Positions 9,330 to 19,107 of a stretch of 64,000 bases of DNA are shown here, piece after piece. The stretch's first letter is position 1; the number at the start of each line of letters is the position of its first letter. Origin of the DNA: Hypomyces perniciosus. Lineage: Eukaryota; Ascomycota; Sordariomycetes; Hypocreales; Hypocreaceae. Location: assembly GCA_008477525.1 (NCBI GenBank), contig SPDT01000006.1, positions 3,313,501 through 3,377,500 on the forward strand, in the 5' to 3' direction. A program made the translations under genes and the position numbers. The notes beneath the pieces are model-generated. The model saw nothing but the letters and a program-made list of their open reading frames with translations. It was not told where the DNA came from and made no database searches.

Positions 9330-12300
9330 AACTTTATATTAAATCTAATTAAAAGAAATTATTAGTTAAAATAAAATAAAGAAAGAACTTTTATAATACT
9401 ATAAATAATAAGATAAAAATTAATTGGAATTATATACAGTATAACTTTAAAACCTTTATTACTATAAATTTATAGGAATATAGTCTATAATAAATTAGTT
9501 GCTTTAATATTAATATCTTTATTAAAAGCTTAATAAAAGAAATTAAAGGATAGTAATACTATATTTCTATAATATCGCAAAAAGTAATATTACTAAAGCT
9601 GCTTTAGCTAGTAATAGCTTTTAAAAAGATTAAAGAAATTAACAATTTTAAGGATTTAGTCTATATTAAAGTCTAAATACTTTTTTACAATAAAACACTA
9701 ATAAAGCTTAATATTTAAAGAGCTTATTTTTAAAAGTTTAATAAAATATTATTTATAATAAAAGACTTATTAGATGTATTTAAATTAAAGTTAAATTTAA
9801 AGGTAAGAAAATAAAAAGAATAATAGCCTAAGCCTATAAAGCTAGCTATAACTTTATAGCTTAAAGATTAAATAAACATATTATCTAAAAAATTTAATAA
9901 ACTAGTAATTTAGCTCCTTTAAAAAATGGAAAAGGCAATTAACTTTAAAGAAAGAAAATACTATTATATTACTCTTAGCAGTAATACACTTAAATAAAAA
10001 CCTTTTATTTCATTAATTGCTATTAATAATATTAATATAATAAACCCTTTATATAACAATATACTAAATACCTTTTTTATCTACTACTTAAAGGCAGTTA
10101 CTAATATTAAATACTATTAGTATTATAAAGATAAAGACTATATTCCTGAAAACTGTATTAAATTAGCCTATAATAAAGGCTATAGGTTTATAATATATAA
10201 CCTAGCAGTAAAAATAATTTAAGTAAGCCTATAAAACACCTTAATCCTAGTTTAATTTATTATATTAATTATAATTATTAGGACCTATATATAAAAAATA
10301 CTAGCGCTTTAAATAAAATTATTTAAAGTTTAAAATAAAGTTTCTTTAAGCCTATTACTTATAAAAAAATAAAACCTAGCTTCTTTAATTAAAAACTAAC
10401 TATTTATAAAGCTAAACTTCTTAATATAATTTATAAAGAAGTAAAATATAAAAAGATATTTAAAATCTAAACACTATAAAAGTTAAATATAATTTCTATA
10501 AAGGGATTAATAATAAATATTATATACTATATAAATAAAGATTATATAATTGCTAATAAAAGGGATAATATATAAATAAAAAGGGTTAAGAATTTTTCTA
10601 TAAAATTAGCTAAAATAGCCTCCTTAAAGGAACCTGTAAATAAATATAACTAGGCTAGCTTAACTAAGGAATTATTTAATTAAACTCTCTTTACTAACCC
10701 TATAACTAGCAGGGGATAAAAGCGCGTTTAAATAATTAATAAAGTAAATAAATAAGCTGAAAAAGAGTTATTGCTGCCTTAAATAAAAAAACTAATTAAG
10801 AAAAAGTAACTGCATTTAAACCCTATACCTGCAGCCTTAAAAGCTATACTTTCTAGACTGTAATATAATAAAAAAGGCGGAATTAAAGGTATTAATAACA
10901 AGGAAGAACTGTTAAAGGCAGAGTAAGTTAAGATAATAATTTAAACAGTAATTCTAGATAATACAATTAAATTTAAAACTAGCACTCTTTTAAATACTAT
11001 TTTAAAGCTTATAAATATTTTAAAAATAGATTTAATGATAAAATGATAAAGAATTACTAAAATACAATTTTATAAAAAAATTAATTTAATTATCTCTAAA
11101 TCTACCCTATAGTAAATAACCTTTATCCTTATATATAAATACCTATTTAAAAAAAAACTATTAAAAAAACTAAATATAATAGTTATATACTTGAAATTAA
11201 CTATATAAATTATTTAATTACTATAATATTAACCCTTTAATGCTATAACCTTTTAACCCTTATAAATAAAAAGATTATTAAATAAAGAATTATTTAATTT
11301 TAAAAATCTAGACTTATCGCTACTATTAGAAATATACTTTTATAAATTAAAGTAATTAAATATAGGTATTAACTATAAGGTAAATTAGTTATAAAAGTCT
11401 ATAACCTAGATTTATATAGTTTAATTAAAAAAAAATCCTTTACTATTTATAAAACCTACTGCAAATCTAAGTATAGCTAAAAGAGTTTAATAAAGTATTT
11501 ATTAAAGTATTTATAGACTTAAAGTTAAAGGGACATATTATTTCTTATTAATTAGCTATAAAATATAATATAAAGATATACCCTAATAAAGCAGTTAATA
11601 CTGCATTTAATAATAGGTAAGTAAATATATATAATAAAAATACTATTTAGGTATATATAAATAATATATAGATAACAGCTAGATTATATATTATACTAAA
11701 TAAAGTTTTAATGCCTTTAATTTTTAAAATATTATTTATTTAAGCTACGCAGTTAATATTTAATTATACACTAAAAAATAGGGATTTATATATAAAATAT
11801 AAAATAAGTAATATTTAAATTATTACCTTAACTGCTAAAGCTATCTATTAAAAATATAAAATAAAGGTATTATATTGTTGAAATAACAAGGTTATACTGA
11901 ACCTTATTTAAGTGCAGCTTCTTGGAAGGTGCACCTAATGCAGCAATGAGGAAACGACTGAGAGTCTAGTTGGGTTAACAATGGATGAACAATTGAATTG
12001 TAACTGAACTAATAGCTAGAAAGCTATAGAATATCTAGTGATGTGCGGCTGGTGTAGAAGTGATTGTATGAACAATAGCTTTGTCTTCTACAATAGTCCT
12101 CCGACCTAACAATAGGTGTGCGGTGGCAGAATTGGGTTCGTGGCTGCATTCCTATTTTCCGCAAAATTCATTTATATGTAAAGTCGGTCAAATCGACTCA
12201 CGGCCATACAAACAGGAAACCATTTTGGTCAGATTTTTCACAATAGCCATTATGGCCATTGTATTGAGTCTAGGGTAGGCGGGGTAGCTGGTCCTAGCTC

Positions 12301-14976
12301 AATTGTTATCGTTGAAGATAACAGAAATTTCCTGACTTACACCGAAGTTCCTCCGAAACTCGGTCCTAGCGTCGGGCCTAATTCCGGGTCTAGCCAGAAT
12401 AGGAAGGTTACCCAATTACACAGAAATCCTTGCTTTTTAGCCCTCCTTTTTAACATATATAATTTAAAGCTAAAATAAATATTAACTTTATATTTAAATA
12501 TAAAGTTAATAAAGTAAAAGGTTTTATATAAATTATTAAAGTAAGTTAAAGAGGATTTAATTTAGCTACTATTAATTAATAAGTTAAAAGATTAAATAAA
12601 AGTAATAAAGAAAGCAGTAAAAGAATTTAAAGAAATAGAAAAGTAAAAGAGAAAGTCTTAAAGGAAAGCGTAAAAGCGCAAGTAGATTAAAACTAATATT
12701 ATATATAAAAAAAAGTATAAAAATCTATCCAGTAAATAATACTTTATATAATAGTTTTATTTTTATTAAAAGTCTTTATTAAAAGTAAAAGAAATAAAAT
12801 AAAATTAAAGATAATTTAAATCTTATTACCCTTTTTACTAAATATATTACCTTAAAGTTCTTATTACTTAAAGCTAAGTTAAAATTTATATTAAACTGCT
12901 TAACTATAATCCTAAAAATAATAAAAAGGAAATTAATCAAATAAAAAACTATAATCTTAATATAAATCTTAAAAAATAAAAAAATAGTATTTTCTTAAAA
13001 CTTTATAAAATATAAAAAGCTAAACCCTAAAATTACCTTACTATAAACTATTTATATAATAAAGTATAATACTTAACAGAATAGCAGTATCCTAATCTTT
13101 AAAGGAATAAAAAAGAAAGTAATTAACCTATTATAAATATATATTAAAAAAGGTCTTTTAAAGGAAGGCTATAAGCTATATAAAAACCTATTCTTTTTAA
13201 TATAAAAGAAAAATAGCAGCCTTTACTTTATTAATTCTATTATATAAATAAATAAAGTAATTATTAAAGACACTGTTATTCTATTAAATATAAACTAATT
13301 TAGTAAAGACTTTATAGGTTATATAATACTATTATTACTAGACTTTTTTTTAAGCTATAATTAAATCCCTTTTAATAAAAAAAACTAAAATATAACTATA
13401 TTTATAAGCCCTATTAGCCTCTTAAAATACTATACCCTCCAAATAGGCGCTATAAACTTAATAATACAATTCTAGTATATTATTGTTTAAATACTATTTA
13501 ATTTTATACTTATAGTTTACCAGCTATTTTTAAATAATATTATAATATAAAGTTTAAAGTTTATATATAGCAGGGAAAAGTAATATTTAAGGTTTAATAT
13601 TATATTTTAAAGTATCTTTAAAATCTTAATAAAACCTTTATTAATATTAAATTATTAGGATATATAATCTCAGCAGTAACATTAATCTTTTATTAAAAAT
13701 CTACTAAGTTAATAAAATATTTATATAAAATAAAAAAGTATTAACTAGCTATAAGTAAAATTATTAAAGTTAAAAAATAAAAAAACTATAAAATTATTAA
13801 TAAAATTTAATCTTTTTTTAATTTAGTTAATTACTATAAATACTAGATTAAACATTTTATATAAATTACTAAGCCTTTAATAACTTTATTAAAGAAAAAC
13901 ACTCCTTAAAGGTAGACTAAAAAATAACAGTAAACTATAAATAAACTTAAAGAGCTTATTACTTCCACCGTAACACTAGTAATATTAAATATAAGTAAAG
14001 GATATAGGGAAGTACTCTTTATAATTAACGCCAGTATAGTAAACTAAAGGGCTATTTTAATATAAATTATAAAAGGGAAAAGACAATTAATCTAATATAA
14101 AAGTAAATACTAGCTCCTATTAAAAATAAAGTATAATACTATAAAAAAAGAATATAAAGCCTTACTTTAAGCCTTTAAAAGGTTATATACTTATATTTAT
14201 AGACTTCTATTTATATTAAAAATAGACATTAAAGTAATTATTAATTAAATAAATAGTAAAATTAATAATATCTTTAGCGGATATATAATTTAATAGATTA
14301 ATTATATCTTTCTTTTTAACTTTACTATTAAATATATCTTTAAAAAAGAAAATATTATAGCAGATACTTTATCCTATAAACCAGTAACTATTATAGATAA
14401 AGTTAAAGCTAAGAAATAAAGGGACTTAAAAGTTTTTATAAATATATACTTAAATATAATTTTATTTATACTGCTAAAAGAGGAGTATAGTAAAAAGTTT
14501 TAATAAATCGCGCAGTACCTTTAAATAATATAAAAACTATATAATCTTTTAGCTGCAGATTTCCAGTAATTTAGGAATAAAGTAAAAAAGTTTATTATAA
14601 AAGATAGGAAATTATAGGCAAAATTAATAAAACATTACTACCAGCCTATATTTATCCTAAATAGCTTAACCTTAAAAAAATAGCTATTTAACAGTACTAT
14701 ATTAAAATAAGCTATTAAGGCTAGGAGGTAACTTTCTAGTTTTTAAAAAAAACGATATTAATAGCTGTAAATATAGAATAATATATATAAGGCAGTTATA
14801 TTATACCTTTAATGCCAAAGCTTTAATCTATACCGCCTTAAAGAGCCAGCTATTGCAATAAAATTAACTAGGCTTATAAAGAAAGTCTATTTTAATACTT
14901 AATATATCCTAAATAACTATAAATATATTTATTTATTTAAAGGAAAATATAACTTTTATAGATAAATAAAAGTAAA
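9330..14976 (+). mobile_element. Gypsy-E family, partial copy (heavily RIPed)
   Basis: This is collinear with 42895-49107 of the Gypsy-E element, once a solo LTR (11876-12455) here and a fragment (46788-47912) there are removed. Reverse transcriptase relics are visible around 13430-13580 (LGAIN..., a degraded FLDD box). The RNase H/connection start is near 13790-13880, read as SFFNLVNYYKY, equivalent to RSFLGLVNYYRYW. No LTR of this family is seen at either end. Homology to the other copy stops at about 14976, inside the integrase region, so it is truncated at both ends. Confidence 0.75.
11876..12455 (+). mobile_element. Solo LTR, family F, with perfect 5-bp TSD
   Basis: This 580-bp sequence starts TGTTGAAATAACAAGG and ends TTTTTAACA, the TG...CA of an LTR. 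It is flanked by tatat on both sides (11871-11875 and 12456-12460). The Gypsy-E copy at 45405-45430 has the uninterrupted target with a single tatat. It is much less AT-biased than its surroundings. A truncated, RIPed relative lies at 17711-18083. Confidence 0.85.
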
Positions 14977-15525
14977 GCTTATATTAAGCAATACTTAAAA
15001 AAGTAAAAAATTAATAGATAAGCTAGGCCTTAGCTAGAAAAGAGCTAGTTAAATAGATAATAAGATTAGGATATGCTGGTAGGAAAACTACTAATACTAC
15101 TCTGTAGTAGGTTAGCTACTGATGCCAGTAGAAAGAAGGCTACTAATACTAGCAGAGAGGCCGTTAATACTCGTAAGAGGACTTTTAATGCCAGTAGGAA
15201 AACCACTAAAGCTAGTAGGTCGGCTATTAATGTTAGTGGAAAGAAGGCCATTAATACTAGCGGAGAGGCTATTGATGCTAGTAGGAGGACTACCAATACT
15301 AGTGGAAAGAAGGCCACTAATGCCAGTAGGTCAGCTACTAATACTAGTAGGAAGAAAGCTATTAATGCCGGTAGATAAGGCTGCCAATACTACAGCAAAT
15401 AGTACTGCTAAAGCTATGAAAGTCAGCTTAATAGAAGAAGACGCTGACGATAAAGAATTGCGATGCTTGCAATCTATAATAGAAAAGTTATAGCTAAGGC
15501 AGGAATAGCCTTAGTTAAAGGGGTA
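14977..15525 (+). repeat. Minisatellite-bearing internal end of an LTR element
   Basis: From about 15073 to 15378 the DNA is a degenerate tandem array of 21-24 bp units built on AATACTAGYRGRARG. It stays open in three frames. The 15073 frame reads repeats such as NTSRKKA, NASRSAT and NTSGKKA. Another plus frame reads LLILVERRPL-type hydrophobic repeats and continues to 15493 with an acidic tail (EEDADDKELRCLQSIIEKL). A purine tract AAAGGGG at 15517-15523 immediately precedes repeat X, as a polypurine tract precedes a 3' LTR. Whether any frame is translated is unknown. Confidence 0.5.
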
Positions 15526-15797
15526 TATTAAATAGCGTAGATTGGTGGAAATTAGCGGTAGAAGGAAACGTAAAGGATATTGCTTGTAGGAATACTAAAA
15601 GGATCTAAGAGAGCGGCTAAGAAGAACGCGATGTATTCTTTTAGCACTATAAATTGGCTGGCCGGGAAACTATTAGTGATTAGGGATATTGTCCCTCAGA
15701 TAATAGCTGGAGAGATAAATAGAGATAGAATTCAGGTGCTATTTGATCCCTATAGAGTGAGATGACTGCTGACTACACGATACCGATATACGCGACA
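15526..15797 (+). repeat. LTR-like repeat X, uninterrupted copy
   Basis: These 272 bp begin TATTAAATAGCG, equivalent to TGTCAGATAGCG in the other copy, and end in CGACA. They match 35543-35735 joined to 57276-57355. The position where Gypsy-D inserted in the other copy is intact here (gataa, 15714-15718). The purine tract just upstream suggests this is a 3' LTR. I see no matching flanking duplication. Confidence 0.6.
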
Positions 15798-16325
15798 GTA
15801 TAAGGGAAACGTGCTTGGACCGTAGCAAAATGCCGGATACTCTGCTTGTTATGTTTCAATACGTATGGCTGATAAGCTAACTATTATTAGCATATGTTAA
15901 GCCTAAAATTCTATACTGAGGGACATTCTCTAAAATCTTACTTCGATTAACTAGCGCGCATCCGTGCTTGCTTAGTTTTGGGTAAAATCCCAAGGCATTT
16001 CCACGGTTTATTGGTTTGCTTTTTGCCGATTTGCTAGTTGCTAGCAGACCGTATTTATCCGCTGTTTGTTTATTTATTTGTTTGTTTGTTTTAATATTAA
16101 CGACCATAAGTAAGCTAGTTACATAAATCTATATCTGGGTAATAGGTCAGTAGAAGCCAGCCAAGGTCTTTATTATATCTATAAATAAGATATTGGGTTA
16201 CCTCTATATAGTCCTGTTAACTTAGAACCGGCTTAACTAGCCAGCAAGCTGCTAAAGAATAGCCGGAGGTGTTAACCCTATAGCTGTTCGCTACATTTCA
16301 ATTTATGAAGGAAAGAGGGTTATCT
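15798..16325. other. Spacer of near-normal composition
   Basis: This is mixed-composition DNA with a run of TTTG/TTTA units near 16063-16092 that, read on the minus strand, resembles the CAAA-type tail of a LINE. A 76-codon minus ORF (15877-16107) runs through that tail and shows no recognisable family. No gene is supported. Confidence 0.4.
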
Positions 16326-16675
16326 AAGGCCTAGGGCCTTAGGCACTAGGATAAAAAACCCTCCTGATAGAGGGGAAAAACCTAAGTGCTAGCTGCCTAG
16401 ACCTTAACGAGGTCTAGCAAGCGTTTTAAAGCAGGCCGAGGCTTGCGAAAGGGTGTATTATTGTCGACTATACCTCTTGCGAGGCAATAGCCGTGCCTCT
16501 AGGAGGCAGGCTGTCGGGACCTTTTACAAGGCGACATAGTTTTCGAGGCCTCTCGCATAGGAGGCAGTGTGTTATCGTCAGCTATACCTCCTCCGAGGCG
16601 GTAGCTGTGCCTTGTACGAGGTAGAGTGTTATCTATTGCCTTTTATAAGGCAATATACTAGCAGCAGAGCTGCAT
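16326..16675. repeat. Array of short perfect hairpins
   Basis: About ten small inverted repeats are packed into 350 bp. Examples are AAGGC/GCCTT at 16327, CTAGACCT/AGGTCTAG at 16397, CCTC/GAGG near 16473, GCCTC/GAGGC near 16495, GCCTC/GAGGC near 16548, CCTC/GAGG near 16588 and ATTGCCTT/AAGGCAAT near 16636. Two segments starting GTCGACTATACCTC and GTCAGCTATACCTC about 111 bp apart look like a degenerate tandem unit. The arms are mostly intact, so structure seems to matter or to be recent. Confidence 0.65.
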
Positions 16676-16729
16676 AAGTGTTGTTGCCAGCTCTTAAGGG
16701 AGGTAAAGCTCTCTGAATTTATTAAAATA

Positions 16730-16808
16730 TGATATGCAAAGTGCAGATAGAGAGGAAAGAAAGGAAGGAAGGAAGGAAAAGGACGATACACTATTTATGT
16801 GTATCAAA
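16730..16808 (+). repeat. 79-bp direct repeat, left copy
   Basis: This is identical to 17639-17717. It contains a GGAA-rich purine run and the small palindrome GATACAC...GTGTATC at its end. The pair flanks an 830-bp core carrying gag-like coding remnants. Confidence 0.85.
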
Positions 16809-16881
16809 TGCCGCCGCCTTAGTTGAAAAAGAATGCGTCCTCGTATTCCCTTAATCCCTATCCGTCATAAAGGTCATATTC

Positions 16882-17307
16882 CTAACCGAATTCCTGACCG
16901 AATTCCTCCTTATATTGCTGCCTTAGTCTTGGAAAAGGGGCCACAACGCGTTGTTGAACTCGATGACGGGGCCGGCGTTCTTGGGTACTTGGTACACGAT
17001 AACCCCTTGGGTCTTGTTGGAAGTTGACTTGGACCTTGGGTGGTTGGCTAGGCCGGCTAGCTGGAACGTGTATTTGAACGCGTTGACGGGGCTGTCTTGG
17101 AGCAGGGGCCACAACGCGTTGCTGCTGGGTCTGCTTGGCTGGGCCAGCTAGGCTCGAAGAGCATCGATTCTGAAGGTGGATAAAAAGTTGATTCCGTGTG
17201 TGGAAAAGGACTCTGCAGCTTCCGCAGGTCCGGCGTTGACGATCAACCTGATATAGTTGCCATAGCCGTTGTTGTTCGGCTTGATCGAGTTGATCGGTTG
17301 GAATCAT
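16882..17307 (-). pseudogene. Gag-like fragment with a C2H2-type zinc finger
   Basis: This minus-strand frame of 141 codons has a Gln-rich leader and then CGSCRVLFHTRNQLFIHL, a Cys-x2-Cys...His finger of the kind seen in gag-like polyproteins of fungal LTR elements. A Pro/Arg/Gln-rich tail contains a repeated QRVVAPxPR. An overlapping minus frame (17243-17716) reads into a Ser/Thr-rich segment with four LATT units. No polymerase domain follows, so it is a fragment. Assignment to a transposon is an inference from the finger type and context. Confidence 0.45.
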
Positions 17308-17539
17308 TGCGAATCGAATTAAGGAAAATTATAAAAGGAACGTCGCTTGATAAAGAAATAGCTGTAAGGCCTAGTAAAAGGAACAGCTGTAGATCGTTTT
17401 GGAAGCGGCGTAGTCTCGCGAGGGAAACAGCAAAAACCAGGATCAACGCGGTTTGGTTTGGCGGTTTGGTTAGCAGGTTGGTTGGCTGATATCTTCGTCT
17501 GCAGAGGCTTTCTTGCTTGCTAGAAGGAAATGCCGAGAT

Positions 17540-17592
17540 GGTTGCTAGTGTGGTTGCCAGTGTGGTTGCCAGTGTGGTTGCCAGTGTGGTGC
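17540..17592 (+). repeat. 12-bp tandem repeat (about 4 units)
   Basis: The unit TGGTTGCCAGTG is repeated about four times. On the minus strand it encodes LATT repeats in an open frame. Confidence 0.75.
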
Positions 17593-17638
17593 GTGTATGA
17601 AGGTCTTGCGATCGAAAAACGCTTAGATTGCTACCATT

Positions 17639-17717
17639 TGATATGCAAAGTGCAGATAGAGAGGAAAGAAAGGAAGGAAGGAAGGAAAAGGACGATACAC
17701 TATTTATGTGTATCAAA
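17639..17717 (+). repeat. 79-bp direct repeat, right copy
   Basis: This is identical to 16730-16808. Its last bases overlap the start of the family F LTR fragment that follows. Confidence 0.85.
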
Positions 17718-18083
17718 ATAACAAGGTTATACTAAACCTTATTTAAGTGCAGCTTTAAAGAAGGTATACCCAATGCAGCAATAAGGAAACGACTGAGAGT
17801 CTTTAAGTTAACAATGGAATAAGCAATTAAATTACAATTAATCTAATAGCTAAAAGCTATAGAATATTTAGTGGTGTGCGGCTGTAGAAGTAATTATATA
17901 AACAATAGCTTTGTCTTCTTTAATAGTCCTCTGACCTAATAATAGGTATATGGTAGCAGAATTAGGTTCATGGCTATATTCTATTTTCTGCAAAATTCAT
18001 TTATATATAAAATCGCTTAAATCGATTTACGGCTATATAAACAGGAAACCATTTTAGTTAGATTTCTTACAATACCTATAATA
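17711..18083 (+). repeat. Family F LTR, truncated and RIPed
   Basis: This is homologous to the first ~370 bp of the solo LTR at 11876-12455, differing mostly by C-to-T and G-to-A changes. It is cut by the Gypsy-B 5' boundary at 18084. The rest of the LTR is not found beyond Gypsy-B. Confidence 0.7.
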
Positions 18084-18490
18084 TGTGACGATCCGGGTTG
18101 ATTCTCAAGGGATAAACCAAGGTTCGTGGGTTTATATTGACAGAGAGGTCAGGGATAAATACTAAGCAGGGTAACATAGTCACAATTCTATAAAACAGGC
18201 GGTTCTAGTAAATGCAATTGTTAACGACTGTCTAAATAACTATACTAAATAAGTGACAAGCCAGTCATATATATACAAAAGAAATCTACATATAATCACT
18301 CATATTCTGGTAAGCGTTGCTGCAATCACTGCGATAATACAGTAATCGAGTAAATAATTACACTTCTTAGTGTAGTAAGCGTTTAAGTAATCACTCTTAG
18401 CGCAGTAATCACTTCTTAATGATTGGTCAGTATAACCGATATTCTCCTATACCCCCGTAACCTGGTCTTCGACATAGTCGGGTCATGACA
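18084..18490 (-). repeat. Gypsy-B 3' LTR (left end)
   Basis: This is the less mutated of the two LTRs: many CpA dinucleotides survive that are TpA in the right LTR. Confidence 0.8.
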
Positions 18491-18671
18491 CAATATCCCC
18501 CTCCCGTTAATCTTATCCTCAAGACCTATTTAATCCCTTCCCTTTTCTTATATATAATATCCTTTTTCCTGACTATTTATTATATCTGACAGTTTACAGC
18601 CTATTTATACCAAATCGACTTTCTATTATCGCAAACTCGCGGACTTAATTGATACTGACGGTTTTAACGTT

Positions 18672-19107
18672 ATGCCTTATTCTCGTTATCTCTCTCGCGG
18701 CCTAAAGTGTCATATAAGCGACCATTCTTCAAAATGCAGTAAATGCATTTGCGTTAGTCGTCTATATAATAGTGCAGGGGTTGCGTTAAGCTCTTATATA
18801 TTTCCCCGAAGTCTTTTCTCTTTGGTATTGTGGCTAAGACTGTTTTCTAGTGTTAAGTATTGTTTCTGAGTCGCGACGTCTTAATTCCGTTAAAGAGTTG
18901 GCGGAAGAACTTTTATTGCTTTGTCGTAAAGCCCTTCGCAAGGCCCAGGCAGAAATAGATGAGGCCTTAGATCGTTTAGAGCGTCTCCGTCGTCAGAAAC
19001 AACAGCTGCAGACTAAAGGTAAAGAGATAGTCGAGTGTAGGTTAAAATCTTTAGATGAACTGGAAGATCTAAAGCAGCAGGAATTGGAAGTTCTTTCGGA
19101 GGTTTAG
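18672..19107 (+). CDS. Antisense Cys-motif/coiled-coil ORF inside Gypsy-B
   Basis: On the strand opposite to Gypsy-B, between its polypurine tract and pol, lie two adjacent open frames. The first (18672-18869) reads PYSRYLSRGLKC...KCSKCIC, a Cys-rich start. The second (18850-19107) has no stops and reads as a long charged coiled coil: KALRKAQAEIDEALDRLERL, then RRQKQQLQTKG and LKSLDELEDLKQQE. A GCTAAG...CTAG acceptor signal near 18833-18849 suggests the two frames are exons of one protein. I recall similar Cys-motif plus coiled-coil hypothetical proteins in other ascomycetes, but I cannot verify this. Unlike the rest of the element, this part retains normal codons. Function unknown. Confidence 0.5.

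Noticed and set aside
17530..17600. Short regular repeats as a CRISPR-like array
   Set aside because: The units are contiguous 12-bp tandem copies with no spacers, in a eukaryotic context.
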